From positions 3,162,001-3,226,000 of the forward strand of contig NZ_CP077369.1 in assembly GCF_019048525.1 (NCBI RefSeq): DNA of 64,000 nucleotides, given 5' to 3'. A program made the translations under genes and the position numbers. Position 1 is the first letter of the stretch; every line of letters starts with the position of its first letter. The DNA comes from Acinetobacter lwoffii. Lineage in GTDB: Bacteria > Pseudomonadota > Gammaproteobacteria > Pseudomonadales > Moraxellaceae. A model generated the notes under the pieces. The model saw nothing but the letters and a program-made list of their open reading frames with translations. It made no database searches and had not been told where the DNA came from. Below are positions 39,092-48,999 of the stretch, piece after piece.

Positions 39092-39106
39092 CTTTTAAAC
39101 TCGCCT

Positions 39107-41155
39107 ATGCATATCAATTTTCTAGATCTTTTTCAAAACATGCAACACCAGCTTGAACAACCTCGGGCGGTGCTGGATGAAAATCTTCTGATTGAACTGG
39201 TTGAAAGAATCAGACCAGAAGACAGCAGAAATACCGAAGAGATCGAAGCGAAATTCAATGCATTTATCCGGGCTTTATTACTCACCCCGAATGCGGTTGC
39301 CACGCTTCAAACCTTTACCCTGCGGATCATTAACCGCTATAAACAAACCGGTCTGTTTTCCGATACCGGTATTTTGTCTCTGGATGGGTTCTGGAACCAG
39401 CTGAATCAGCGCCTTGGCGCGCATGTCTTACCGCTGATTCCCGACCATCAGCAACTCCAGGAATTATTCCGCAAGGTTTTTTATCAGCGTACCGATAAAT
39501 ACTGGCTGGATTATTTTGATGAAGATGACTGGCAACGTTTATTTTCAGTCCTGAATCAGGGACATTCCAATCAGCCTGAAAAAACCCGAATTAAAGACCA
39601 ACTGATCAAGGCATTGACCATTTTGTCTTACCGGATCAGTGGTATTGGTCTGCACCCTGAATTTATTAATGCCCAGCCTGAACTGATGGAATATGAATCT
39701 CCTTTTCTGGTACAGAATCGTGAGATTAACGAGTTTATTCAGGAATATAAAAAACGTTACAACACAGTCACCCTAGTCGATTCGATTACCCCACCGGATG
39801 CCTCACAAGCACTGGTGATGCTGGAACAATGTCATGATGTCGTGGCCAAGATTCGCCGTTCTACCAAGCGGACTGGCGTCAGTGTCAGTCTGACCTATAT
39901 GCTGGCACTGCTAGAACAGTGTCTGGAACGCGTTGAAATCCTGCTCAATATGGTCATGGATGACGATGATCTGCGTTATCAATCCATTGGCCTGTTTATG
40001 GCGGACATTACTGAAGCAATTTATAGCGAACGCAGTGTGCGGGCTCTGCTGGCCACCAATAGCGAACTTTTGGCTTTACAGGTAACTGAAAATGCCAGCA
40101 AGACCGGTGAACATTATGTGAGTACCGACAAGAAAGGCTTTCTGGCCATGTACAAATCGGCTGCAGGTGCTGGTGCCATCATCGCGACGATGGCCACCTT
40201 AAAAATTCTGATGACACGCCTCACCATGGCCCCTTTGATGCAGGCCTTTAGCTATAGCATGAACTATTCGCTGGGCTTTATGCTGATTCATGTCCTGCAT
40301 TTTACCGTAGCGACCAAACAACCGGCGATGACTGCCGCTGCACTAGCGGCTACCGTACAGCAGCGTAAAGGCTCGAAAATGGCTCAGATTGCCGAGCTGG
40401 CCGCGCTGATTGTAAATATCATCCGTACCCAGTTTGTCGCCATTCTGGGGAATATTTCGATTGCAATTCCAGTAGCAGCATTAATTACCCTGTTGTGGGA
40501 TTTCGCGCTGCATGAACCTTTAATGAATCATGCCAAGGCTGCAAAAACCTTGCATGACCTGAATCCGTTTACTTCGTTGGCAATTCCGCATGCAGCGATT
40601 GCCGGGGTATGTCTGTTCCTGTCCGGATTATTGGCCGGTTATTTTGACAATATGGCCGTTTATCGCAAAGTCGGCCCGCGACTGAAAGCCCATGTGCGTT
40701 TATCGCAGCTGATGGGACAAGAACGTCTTTACCGTTTTGCTGACTATATTGAACGTAATCTGGGTGCACTGGCGGGTAATTTTATTTTCGGGATCATGCT
40801 TGGCAGTATGGGCACCATTGGTTTTATTCTCGGTCTGCCGCTGGATATTCGCCATATCGCCTTTGCCTCTGCCAACTTTATTCAGGGCCTGATTACCATC
40901 AATGGTCCCGATATCGGCTTGATCGTGGTGTCTTTTCTGGGTGTGTTACTGATTGGCCTGACCAACTTGTTTGTCAGTTTCACTTTGACGATTATTGTAG
41001 CCTTACGCGCGCGCCGGGTGCGTTTTGAACAGTGGAAACCTTTGGCAAAACTGGTCATGACGCACTTCCTGACCCGACCTAGTGATTTCTTCTGGCCACC
41101 CAAGCAAAGCATTGAAATTGACGAAAATCATACATCGACAAAAACTCAAAACTGA
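39107..41155 (+). CDS. COG4389 'site-specific recombinase' family membrane protein
   Basis: A 682-residue protein matching in length and layout the family named SpecificRecomb (COG4389, Neisseria gcr). The first 330 residues are soluble and helical. The rest has about six to eight membrane segments, for example around 345-365, 380-400, 445-470 and 545-640. No tyrosine- or serine-recombinase active site is visible, so the family name is probably wrong and an envelope role is more likely. It lies 15 bp after ispB, probably co-transcribed. Confidence 0.75.
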   Translation: MHINFLDLFQNMQHQLEQPRAVLDENLLIELVERIRPEDSRNTEEIEAKFNAFIRALLLTPNAVATLQTFTLRIINRYKQTGLFSDTGILSLDGFWNQLNQRLGAHVLPLIPDHQQLQELFRKVFYQRTDKYWLDYFDEDDWQRLFSVLNQGHSNQPEKTRIKDQLIKALTILSYRISGIGLHPEFINAQPELMEYESPFLVQNREINEFIQEYKKRYNTVTLVDSITPPDASQALVMLEQCHDVVAKIRRSTKRTGVSVSLTYMLALLEQCLERVEILLNMVMDDDDLRYQSIGLFMADITEAIYSERSVRALLATNSELLALQVTENASKTGEHYVSTDKKGFLAMYKSAAGAGAIIATMATLKILMTRLTMAPLMQAFSYSMNYSLGFMLIHVLHFTVATKQPAMTAAALAATVQQRKGSKMAQIAELAALIVNIIRTQFVAILGNISIAIPVAALITLLWDFALHEPLMNHAKAAKTLHDLNPFTSLAIPHAAIAGVCLFLSGLLAGYFDNMAVYRKVGPRLKAHVRLSQLMGQERLYRFADYIERNLGALAGNFIFGIMLGSMGTIGFILGLPLDIRHIAFASANFIQGLITINGPDIGLIVVSFLGVLLIGLTNLFVSFTLTIIVALRARRVRFEQWKPLAKLVMTHFLTRPSDFFWPPKQSIEIDENHTSTKTQN

Positions 41156-41307
41156 GATAATTACACTATATTTAGCAACAAATTCCTTACGAAAAAAATG
41201 GAATTCGCATAAAATACGCACACTTGAAAAAAAGTGTACTGACAAGTACACTTTGCTTCAGACAATTGGCCGATCTGCGAACGGTTAAAAGAACAAGGAT
41301 TTTTGGC

Positions 41308-41910
41308 ATGCATTACTTGTTACTTTTTGTCGGTATTTTATTTTTAATTTTCAGTGTGTTCATCCTGAATATTCCCGCTTTAAGCAAGCTCGACTTGCAG
41401 GCTGTGGAATGGATGAGTCTGTATCGCACCGAGTTTTGGAATCAAATTACTCAGTCCTTATCCCTAATAGGTGGCATGCCATTTGTATTATTTTTATCCA
41501 CACTATGGTGTATTGCATTGCTGTGGTATAAAAAGTATACAAACGCAATTTTTATATGTATCGGAATTATCGGAGGAATTCTCCTAGCTTGGCTGTTGAA
41601 ATTTACGATTGCCCGACCCCGACCACCAGAATCCTTGCATCTGGTTGAAAGCTTTGGAAGTTCCTTTCCAAGTGCCCATAGTCTCTATGCGGCCTGTCTG
41701 GCGTGTCTGGCAATTTACATCCATCGGCAACATTCCCGTTATACCCTCACTGTGATTGGTGCAGTGGTATGGATGTTGATGATGGGGATCTCAAGAGTTT
41801 ATCTGGGTGTACATTTTCCTTCAGATGTCATATCCGGCTGGAGTATCAGTTTTATTTGGATTTCGTTGTGGTATATGGTCTGGATCAGATATTGCGCGGC
41901 TCACAAATAA
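41308..41910 (+). CDS. PAP2-family membrane phosphatase
   Basis: A 200-residue membrane protein with the three-part PAP2 signature: KFTIARPRPPES near residue 100, FPSAHSLYA near 122 and SRVYLGVHFPSDVISG near 165. This covers all catalytic His, Arg and Ser/His positions. Family members dephosphorylate lipid phosphates such as undecaprenyl pyrophosphate or phosphatidylglycerophosphate. The frame starts at 41224, but AAGGA upstream of 41308 fits this ATG. It lies 36 bp before adeI, as in A. baumannii. Confidence 0.9.
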   Translation: MHYLLLFVGILFLIFSVFILNIPALSKLDLQAVEWMSLYRTEFWNQITQSLSLIGGMPFVLFLSTLWCIALLWYKKYTNAIFICIGIIGGILLAWLLKFTIARPRPPESLHLVESFGSSFPSAHSLYAACLACLAIYIHRQHSRYTLTVIGAVVWMLMMGISRVYLGVHFPSDVISGWSISFIWISLWYMVWIRYCAAHK

Positions 41911-41946
41911 GAAAATTTAGATATAAATCTAATTAGAGGTGGAATA

Positions 41947-43215
41947 ATGATGTCTGCAAAGCTTTGGGCACCTGCCCTGACTGCTTGCGCAATGGCAACA
42001 AGTCTTGCACTTGTTGGTTGTAGCAAAGATCCTAAAGAGGGCCAGCAAGCTGGTGCTCAACAACAAATGCCACCGACTGAAGTCGGTGTTCTTGTTGCAC
42101 AACCGCAAAGTGTAGAGCAGTCTGTAGAGCTCTCAGGTCGTACAACAGCATTTGAAATTTCAGACGTACGTCCACAAGCCAGTGGCGTGGTGCTTAAACG
42201 CTTGTTCACGGAAGGCAGCTATGTGCGTGAAGGTCAGGCCTTGTATGAAATCGATTCAAGCACCAACCGCACTACAGTGGACAATGCTCGTGCAGCGATT
42301 GCCCGTGCTGAAGCCAATCTGGGCGTATTGCGTGTGAAGGAAGGCCGTTACCGTCAACTGGTCGGTACCAATGCCATTTCCAAACAGGAATATGATGACA
42401 TCGCGGCACAGGTCAAACTGGCTGAAGCTGATTTGAATGCCAATCGCGCAACTTTGCGTAATGCAGAAATCAACTTGGGCTATTCGACTGTACGCGCGCC
42501 GATTTCAGGCCAGACCAACCGTTCGTCTGTGACGGCGGGTGCTTTGGTAACAGCGAATCAGCCAGAGCCATTGGTAACGATTCAGCGTCTAGATCCCATC
42601 TATGTAGATATCAACCAGTCAAGTGCCGAGCTTTTACGTTTACGTCAACAGCTTAATCAAGGCAGCTTGAACAGCTCTAACAATACCAAAGTCAAGTTAA
42701 AGCTTGAAGATGGCAGTATCTACCCGGTTGAAGGCCGTCTTGCATTCTCTGATGCTAGCGTGAACCCGGAAACAGGTACCGTGACTTTACGTGCGGTATT
42801 CCCGAACAAAAATCATCTGCTTCTTCCAGGTATGTTTGCCACTGCGCAAATCGTACAGGGTGAAGTACCGAATGCTTTCCTGATTCCGCAAGCAGCTTTG
42901 ACTCGTACCCCAACAGGTCAGGCAATGGCGATGCTGGTCGGTGCTGACAATAAAGTGACGCCACGTCCAGTGACTACCGTTGGTTCTCAAGGCAGCAACT
43001 GGATTGTGACTGAAGGTCTGAATCCAGGCGATAAAGTGATTGTAGATGGTATTGCGAAAGTAAAACCGGAACAACAGGTCGTGGCTAAACCTTACCAGCC
43101 TCAAGCTGCTGCACCACAGGGTGCTGCACAACCTGCTGCCCAACAACCAGGTGCAGCGCAAAAAGCGGATGATGCAAAAGAACAATCTGAACAAAAACCT
43201 GCTGCTAAAGCATAA
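41947..43215 (+). CDS. adeI: RND efflux periplasmic adaptor AdeI
   Basis: AdeI links the pump AdeJ to the outer membrane channel AdeK. The 422-residue lipoprotein has a signal peptide and lipobox (ALVGC, Cys near 25). A barrel-sandwich/lipoyl domain with a coiled-coil hairpin follows (ARAAIARAEANLGVLRVKEG ... AEADLNANRATLRNAEINL), and it ends in an Ala/Gln/Pro-rich tail. Pattern and operon match AdeI of A. baumannii. It is first in the adeIJK operon. Two ATGs (41947, 41950) are possible. Confidence 0.95.
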   Translation: MMSAKLWAPALTACAMATSLALVGCSKDPKEGQQAGAQQQMPPTEVGVLVAQPQSVEQSVELSGRTTAFEISDVRPQASGVVLKRLFTEGSYVREGQALYEIDSSTNRTTVDNARAAIARAEANLGVLRVKEGRYRQLVGTNAISKQEYDDIAAQVKLAEADLNANRATLRNAEINLGYSTVRAPISGQTNRSSVTAGALVTANQPEPLVTIQRLDPIYVDINQSSAELLRLRQQLNQGSLNSSNNTKVKLKLEDGSIYPVEGRLAFSDASVNPETGTVTLRAVFPNKNHLLLPGMFATAQIVQGEVPNAFLIPQAALTRTPTGQAMAMLVGADNKVTPRPVTTVGSQGSNWIVTEGLNPGDKVIVDGIAKVKPEQQVVAKPYQPQAAAPQGAAQPAAQQPGAAQKADDAKEQSEQKPAAKA

Positions 43216-43227
43216 GGAGTAAGGTTT

Positions 43228-46200
43228 ATGGCTCAATTCTTTATTCATCGTCCTATCTTTGCCTGGGTGATTGCACTGGTCATCATGCTGGCAGGTATTT
43301 TGACCCTGACCAAAATGCCGATTGCCCAGTATCCAACCATTGCACCGCCTACAGTCACGATTTCTGCGACTTATCCAGGTGCATCTGCTGAAACGGTCGA
43401 AAATACTGTAACCCAGATCATCGAGCAGCAAATGAATGGTCTGGATGGACTGCGTTATATCTCATCTAACAGTGCGGGTAACGGTTCTTCGTCTATTTCC
43501 TTGAACTTTGAACAAGGTGTCGATCCTGATATCGCACAGGTTCAGGTCCAGAACAAATTACAGTCTGCGACTGCACTTCTTCCTGAAGATGTACAGCGTC
43601 AGGGTGTGCGTGTTACCAAATCAGGCGCCAGCTTCCTGCAGGTATTGGCTTTCTATTCACCTGATGGCAGCATGACCGCCGATGATATCAAAGACTATGT
43701 AAATTCGAACATTTCTGAACCTTTAAGCCGTGTGGCTGGGGTGGGTGAAGTTCAGGTCTTTGGTGGTTCTTATGCTATGCGAATCTGGCTTGATCCAGCC
43801 AAAATGGCGAGCCTGCAAGTCACGCCAAGTGATATTGCGACTGCCATCCGTACCCAGAATGCTCAGGTCGCTGTGGGTCAACTCGGTGGTGCACCCGCTG
43901 TTGAAGGACAAGTCCTGAATGCGACTGTCACTGCACAAAGCCTGCTGCAAACTCCAGAACAGTTCAGCAATATCTTCCTGAAAAACACCACTTCGGGCGC
44001 GCAAGTCCGTCTGGGTGATGTTGCACGGGTTGAACTTGGTGCAGATAATTATCAGTTTGATTCGAAGTTTAACGGTAAACCAGCTGGTGGTGTGGCAATT
44101 AAACTTGCCACTGGTGCTAATGCGCTTGATACAGCCCAAGCAGTAGAAGAACGCTTAGAGCAGTTACGTCCGAACTATCCGCAAGGCATGGTCGACCAAC
44201 TGGCTTTTGACACCACGCCATTTATTGAACTGTCAATCAAGAGTGTAGTTAAAACGCTAATCGAAGCAATTATTCTAGTGTTCCTGGTCATGTTCCTGTT
44301 CCTGCAGAACTGGCGTGCTACCATTATTCCAACCATGGCAGTTCCAGTCGTGGTATTGGGTACCTTTGCCGTGATTAATGTCTTCGGCTTCTCGATTAAT
44401 ACCCTAACCATGTTTGCCATGGTACTGGCGATTGGTCTTCTGGTCGATGACGCGATTGTTGTGGTCGAGAACGTCGAACGGGTCATGGTGGAAGAGCATC
44501 TGGATCCGGTTTCTGCAACTGAAAAGTCGATGAAACAGATTTCTGGTGCACTGATTGGTATTACCTCGGTGCTATCGGCAGTATTCGTTCCAATGGCTTT
44601 CTTCGGTGGAACCACCGGGGTTATTTATCGTCAGTTCTCGATTACGCTGGTCACAGCAATGGTCTTGTCGCTGATAGTGGCATTAACCTTTACCCCTGCC
44701 CTATGTGCGACCCTGCTGAAACAGCATGATCCGAACAAGCCGCAAAGTAATGGTATATTTGCGCGTTTCTTCCGCTGGTTTAATAGCAGTTTTGACAAGG
44801 TTTCTGTGAAATATCAGGGCGGCGTCAACCGTATGACTCATAGCAAGATTTTCTCAGGCGTGGTGTATGCCGTGGTACTGGGTATTATTGTGCTGTTATT
44901 CCAGAAACTGCCTTCTTCGTTCTTACCGGATGAAGACCAGGGCGTGGTCATGACGCTGGTTCAGTTACCGCCAAATGCAACCTTGGAACGTACCGACAAA
45001 GTGGTCAGCACCATGACCAACTATTTCTTGGAAAACGAGAAAGAGCATGTCGAGTCCGTGTTTAGTGTGGCAGGTTTCTCCTTCACGGGTGTGGGACAAA
45101 ACGCAGGTCTGGCTTTCATTAAGTTGAAAGACTGGTCAGAGCGTCACAGTCCGGAATCTCAAGTCGGTGCCATTATTCAACGTGGTATGGCGCTGAACAT
45201 GATTGTTAAAGATGCGTCTTACATCATGCCGCTACAATTACCTGCAATGCCTGAACTGGGTGTGTCGGCTGGCTTTAACTTACAGCTCAAAGCTGCAAGT
45301 GGTCAAAGTCATGACCAGCTCCTGGCAGCACGTAATACGATCCTCGGTCTAGCAGCACAAGACTCGCGTCTGGCTGGTGTGCGTCCGAATGGTCAGGAAG
45401 ATACTCCACAGTACCGTGTCATTGTCGATCATGCACAAGCCGGTGCATTGGGCGTGAGTGTTGCTGAAATTAACAGTACCATGGGTATAGCTTGGGGCGG
45501 TTCGTATATCAATGACTTCATTGATCGCGGTCGTGTCAAGAAAGTCTATGTTCAGGGTGAAGCTGGCTCGCGGATGATGCCGGAAGATCTGGACCAATGG
45601 TATGTACGTAATAACCGCGGTGAAATGGTGCCATTCTCGGCGTTTGCTACAGGCGAATGGACCTACGGTTCACCACGTCTTGAGCGTTATAACGGCGTAT
45701 CGTCCATGAACATTCAGGGTACACCTGCTCCGGGTATCAGCTCAGGTGATGCGATGGTGGCCATGGAAGAAATCGTGGCGAAGTTACCAGAAATGGGCTT
45801 GCAAGGTTTCGACTTCGAATGGACAGGTCTGTCTTTGGAAGAGCGTGAATCTGGTGCACAGGCGCCGTTCCTGTATGCCTTGTCACTACTGATCGTCTTC
45901 CTGTGTCTGGCAGCCCTGTATGAAAGCTGGTCGATTCCGTTCTCGGTTCTAATGGTGGTGCCATTGGGTATTGTTGGTGCATTATTACTTACCTTTGGTG
46001 GAATGGTATTGCTGCAAAACCCGAACCTGTCGAATAACATTTACTTCCAGGTGGCGATTATTGCCGTGATTGGTCTTTCTGCGAAAAACGCGATCTTGAT
46101 TGTCGAGTTTGCGAAAGAATTGCAGGAACAAGGTGAAGAATTATTTGAAGCGACCTTGCATGCGGCAAAAATGCGTTTACGTCCAATTATCATGACCACA

Positions 46201-46404
46201 TTGGCCTTTGGTTTTGGTGTATTACCGCTTGCTCTGGCTTCAGGTGCGGGTGCAGGTAGCCAGCACTCAGTCGGTTATGGCGTACTCGGCGGCGTGATCA
46301 GCTCGACCTTGTTAGGTATCTTCTTTATCCCGGTATTCTACGTGTGGATTCGAAGTGTCTTTAAATACAAACCAAAACAACAAAATCAGGAGTATAAGTC
46401 GTAA
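43228..46404 (+). CDS. adeJ: RND multidrug efflux pump AdeJ
   Basis: The inner-membrane proton-driven drug exporter, 1058 residues as in A. baumannii AdeJ. It has the AcrB-like 12-span plan with two large periplasmic loops. It starts [20 protein letters not shown], and [18 protein letters not shown] in TM4 carries the Asp-Asp proton-relay pair. The conserved second-half segment [18 protein letters not shown] holds the relay Lys. It starts 12 bp after adeI and its stop shares one base with the adeK ATG (TAATG). Confidence 0.97.
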   Translation: MAQFFIHRPIFAWVIALVIMLAGILTLTKMPIAQYPTIAPPTVTISATYPGASAETVENTVTQIIEQQMNGLDGLRYISSNSAGNGSSSISLNFEQGVDPDIAQVQVQNKLQSATALLPEDVQRQGVRVTKSGASFLQVLAFYSPDGSMTADDIKDYVNSNISEPLSRVAGVGEVQVFGGSYAMRIWLDPAKMASLQVTPSDIATAIRTQNAQVAVGQLGGAPAVEGQVLNATVTAQSLLQTPEQFSNIFLKNTTSGAQVRLGDVARVELGADNYQFDSKFNGKPAGGVAIKLATGANALDTAQAVEERLEQLRPNYPQGMVDQLAFDTTPFIELSIKSVVKTLIEAIILVFLVMFLFLQNWRATIIPTMAVPVVVLGTFAVINVFGFSINTLTMFAMVLAIGLLVDDAIVVVENVERVMVEEHLDPVSATEKSMKQISGALIGITSVLSAVFVPMAFFGGTTGVIYRQFSITLVTAMVLSLIVALTFTPALCATLLKQHDPNKPQSNGIFARFFRWFNSSFDKVSVKYQGGVNRMTHSKIFSGVVYAVVLGIIVLLFQKLPSSFLPDEDQGVVMTLVQLPPNATLERTDKVVSTMTNYFLENEKEHVESVFSVAGFSFTGVGQNAGLAFIKLKDWSERHSPESQVGAIIQRGMALNMIVKDASYIMPLQLPAMPELGVSAGFNLQLKAASGQSHDQLLAARNTILGLAAQDSRLAGVRPNGQEDTPQYRVIVDHAQAGALGVSVAEINSTMGIAWGGSYINDFIDRGRVKKVYVQGEAGSRMMPEDLDQWYVRNNRGEMVPFSAFATGEWTYGSPRLERYNGVSSMNIQGTPAPGISSGDAMVAMEEIVAKLPEMGLQGFDFEWTGLSLEERESGAQAPFLYALSLLIVFLCLAALYESWSIPFSVLMVVPLGIVGALLLTFGGMVLLQNPNLSNNIYFQVAIIAVIGLSAKNAILIVEFAKELQEQGEELFEATLHAAKMRLRPIIMTTLAFGFGVLPLALASGAGAGSQHSVGYGVLGGVISSTLLGIFFIPVFYVWIRSVFKYKPKQQNQEYKS

Positions 46405-47870
46405 TGCAAAATGTATGGTCTATTACAGGTCGTAGCATTGCGGTATCTGCCCTTGCGCTTGCTTTGACGGCTTGTCAAAGCATGCGCAGTCCAGAGCCGG
46501 TTGCGCAGGCAGATATCCCGAGCAGCTATACCAATGCGTCTGGTACTTCTGTAGCAGAACAAGGTTATAAAAACTTTTTTGCCGATCAGCGCCTGTTACA
46601 GGTGCTGGACCTGGCATTAAACAATAACCGTGATTTGCGTATTGCTGCCCTCAATATTCAACGAGCTCAGCAACAATATCAGATTACTGAAAACAACCAG
46701 TTACCCACGATTGGTGCCAGTGGTAGCGTATTGCGCCAGGACACCATGAATTCCCAGAATCGTGGTGCAGTGACGACTTATAATGTCGGACTGGGTGTAA
46801 CTGCGTATGAACTGGATTTCTGGGGGCGTGTCCGCAGCTTGCGTGACAATGCGCTGGATAGTTTCCTGGCGACCCAAAGTGCGCGAGATGCGACGCAAAT
46901 TGCCTTGATTGGTCAGGTGTCTCAGGCTTGGCTCAGCTACTCGTTTGCCAATGCCAATCTGGCTTTGGCTGAACAAACGCTGAAAGCCCAGCTTGAATCT
47001 TTCAATCTGAACAAGAAACGTTTTGATGTCGGGATCGACAGCGAGCTTCCAGTACGTCAGGCACAGATCTCGGTTGAAACTGCACGTAATGATGTTGCGA
47101 ATTACCGCACTCAGGTAGCACAGGCACAAAACCTGTTAAACCTGCTGGTCGGTCAGCAAGTGCCTGCGAATTTATTACCAGCACAACGCGTAACCCGCAT
47201 CACCTCAAATACTGCATTGGGTTCAGGCTTGCCAAGTGATCTACTGATTAATCGTCCAGATGTTCGTGCAGCAGAATACCGCCTGTCTGCGGCAGGTGCC
47301 AATATTGCGGCAGCACGTGCACGTCTGTTCCCGACAATTAGTTTGACCGGTTCAGCAGGTTATGCCTCTACTGATTTAGGCGACCTGTTTAAATCAGGTA
47401 GTTTTGCCTGGTCATTTGGTCCGAGTCTGGATATTCCAATTTTTGATTGGGGTACCCGTCAGGCCAATATCCGTATTTCTGAAACCGATCAGCAAATTGC
47501 CTTGTCAGATTACGAAAAGTCGATTCAGACTGCTTTCCGTGAAGTAAATGATGCCTTGGCAGTACGTCAGAATATTGGTGATCGTCTGGCAGCTCAGCGC
47601 CGTCTGGTCGAAGCAACCAACACCACCTATCGCTTGTCTCAGGCACGTTTCCGCGCCGGAATTGACAGCTATCTGACGGTACTGGATGCACAGCGTGCGT
47701 CTTATGCAGCAGAACAAGGTTTGTTATTGCTTGAACAGGCCAATCTGAACAATCAGGTTGAAGTCTACAAAACCCTGGGGGGCGGCTTGAAAGTCAACAC
47801 GACGGATACCTTGCCGAATACCCCGTCTGTGTCTGAACAGCGCCGTGCGGCAGAACAGCCAGCGCAATAA
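46404..47870 (+). CDS. adeK: Outer membrane efflux channel AdeK
   Basis: The TolC/OprM-type channel of the AdeIJK pump, 488 residues. A lipobox (ALTACQSM, Cys near 24) is followed by two OEP repeats with the motif NRDLRIAALNIQRAQQQYQI and, in the second half, RPDVRAAEYRLSAAGANIAAARA. The start overlaps the adeJ stop by one base, which couples translation. A UUCG-loop terminator ends the operon. No AdeN-type TetR regulator is adjacent. Confidence 0.96.
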   Translation: MQNVWSITGRSIAVSALALALTACQSMRSPEPVAQADIPSSYTNASGTSVAEQGYKNFFADQRLLQVLDLALNNNRDLRIAALNIQRAQQQYQITENNQLPTIGASGSVLRQDTMNSQNRGAVTTYNVGLGVTAYELDFWGRVRSLRDNALDSFLATQSARDATQIALIGQVSQAWLSYSFANANLALAEQTLKAQLESFNLNKKRFDVGIDSELPVRQAQISVETARNDVANYRTQVAQAQNLLNLLVGQQVPANLLPAQRVTRITSNTALGSGLPSDLLINRPDVRAAEYRLSAAGANIAAARARLFPTISLTGSAGYASTDLGDLFKSGSFAWSFGPSLDIPIFDWGTRQANIRISETDQQIALSDYEKSIQTAFREVNDALAVRQNIGDRLAAQRRLVEATNTTYRLSQARFRAGIDSYLTVLDAQRASYAAEQGLLLLEQANLNNQVEVYKTLGGGLKVNTTDTLPNTPSVSEQRRAAEQPAQ

Positions 47871-47887
47871 ATTCTAGACAGATCAAG

Positions 47888-47914
47888 AAAAGCTCACTTC
47901 GGTGGGCTTTTTTT
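47888..47914 (+). terminator. Terminator of adeIJK
   Basis: AAAAGCTCAC and GTGGGCTTTT pair across a TTCG tetraloop, followed by a long T-run. Confidence 0.9.
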
Positions 47915-47972
47915 TATTGCATTTTCAAGGCAGTTTTCCTATTGTCATAGACCAGCAATTTATTTAGAAAAC

Positions 47973-48335
47973 ATGCACATGTTACTTAGCAATCTGGAAT
48001 CTGTACCGGGTCATACCATTCGCCAGCAAATTGATGTGGTGTATGGCAGTACCGTACGCAGCAAACATGTCGGACGTGACTTACTGGCCGGCCTGAAAAA
48101 TATTGTCGGTGGTGAGCTTACCGCCTATACCGAACTGCTGGAAGAATCCCGTCAGGAAGCCATGAACCGCATGATTGAAAAAGCCCGTAGTAGGGGTGCC
48201 AATGCGATTGTCGGCATTCGTTTCTCGACCTCTAATATCGCCCAAGGTGCTTCTGAACTCTTTGTTTATGGGACAGCCGTAGTCGTTGATCCGATCATGC
48301 CGAAATTGCCCGACCCTTTTCCGCAGGCAGATTAA
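47973..48335 (+). CDS. YbjQ / DUF74 family protein, first paralogue
   Basis: A 120-residue soluble protein of the YbjQ (heavy-metal-binding, DUF74) family. SVPGHTIRQQIDVVYGSTVRS is at the start, GGELTAYTELLEESRQEAMNRM in the middle and ANAIVGIRFSTS near residue 75. Metal binding is a name-based guess for the family. It lies 3 bp before a second member. The ATG at 47979 is an alternative start. Confidence 0.85.
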   Translation: MHMLLSNLESVPGHTIRQQIDVVYGSTVRSKHVGRDLLAGLKNIVGGELTAYTELLEESRQEAMNRMIEKARSRGANAIVGIRFSTSNIAQGASELFVYGTAVVVDPIMPKLPDPFPQAD

Positions 48336-48338
48336 AGC

Positions 48339-48788
48339 ATGGATGGTTTAATTCTCCAGATCATCATTTTTGCCATTCTGTTTAGTGTTGGTTTCGGTTT
48401 TGGACGTTATAACGAAGGTAAACATTTTCGTTATCTGGATGAACAGGAACAACGTCTGGCCTATATCCGGGTGAACAATAGCCGCTTCGTTGTGTCTGAA
48501 TATTCCGGACATATGATCAGTAGCAATGTGGTCATTTCGCATGATTATTTTAAATATGCGATTGCCAATGTACAGAATATGCTGGGTGGCCGTCTGACCA
48601 GCTATGAAAGTGTAGTAGAACGCGCACGACGTGAAGCAATTGTACGTTTAAAATTGGAAGCCGAAAAAATCGGAGCGACTCAGATTATGGGCATTCGGCT
48701 CAGCACGACTGAACTCGGTATGCAAGGTGGCATGGTGGAAGTCTTTGCTTATGGCACTGCAATCCAACAACCGGCTCAATCCGTCTAA
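48339..48788 (+). CDS. YbjQ / DUF74 family protein, membrane-anchored paralogue
   Basis: A 149-residue paralogue of the previous gene, with GGRLTSYESVVERARREAIVRL and TQIMGIRLSTTE aligning to its core. An added N-terminal membrane segment (about residues 4-20, IIIFAILFSVGFGFGRY) places it in a membrane. Tandem soluble and anchored copies suggest a mixed ring complex. Confidence 0.8.
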   Translation: MDGLILQIIIFAILFSVGFGFGRYNEGKHFRYLDEQEQRLAYIRVNNSRFVVSEYSGHMISSNVVISHDYFKYAIANVQNMLGGRLTSYESVVERARREAIVRLKLEAEKIGATQIMGIRLSTTELGMQGGMVEVFAYGTAIQQPAQSV

Positions 48789-48825
48789 AAGCCAGTCCAG
48801 AAAAAAATTTATTGAGATGATCACG

Positions 48826-48953
48826 CCTGCTGCGCGATCCGCGCAGTCAAATGACTCAATTCGAATCAGTTCGACACCTTTAGGATGAAATGTCGTAGAG
48901 GAAATGACTGAGGCTGATACTCAGGCCGTTGCAATCTGCTTTATTGCAAACGG
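48826..48953 (+). ncRNA. Candidate structured leader or small RNA upstream of the DUF1345 gene
   Basis: Several hairpins lie in tandem: CTGCGCG-ATC-CGCGCAG (48830-48846), CGACA...TGTCG (48872-48895), CTGAG...CTCAG (48908-48924), and CCGTTGCAAT...ATTGCAAACGG (48926-48953, one bulged base). No reading frame fills the space, and the last hairpin ends about 46 nt before the DUF1345 start. It fits a cis-regulatory leader or sRNA but matches no class I can name. Confidence 0.4.
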
Positions 48954-48999
48954 TTCTGTGCTAGGATCTTGAGAAGTCAGTAAAACAAATATAAATGGC

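Noticed and set aside
39107..41155. Active DNA recombinase or mobile element
   Set aside because: No catalytic recombinase motif, no flanking repeats, and housekeeping neighbours.
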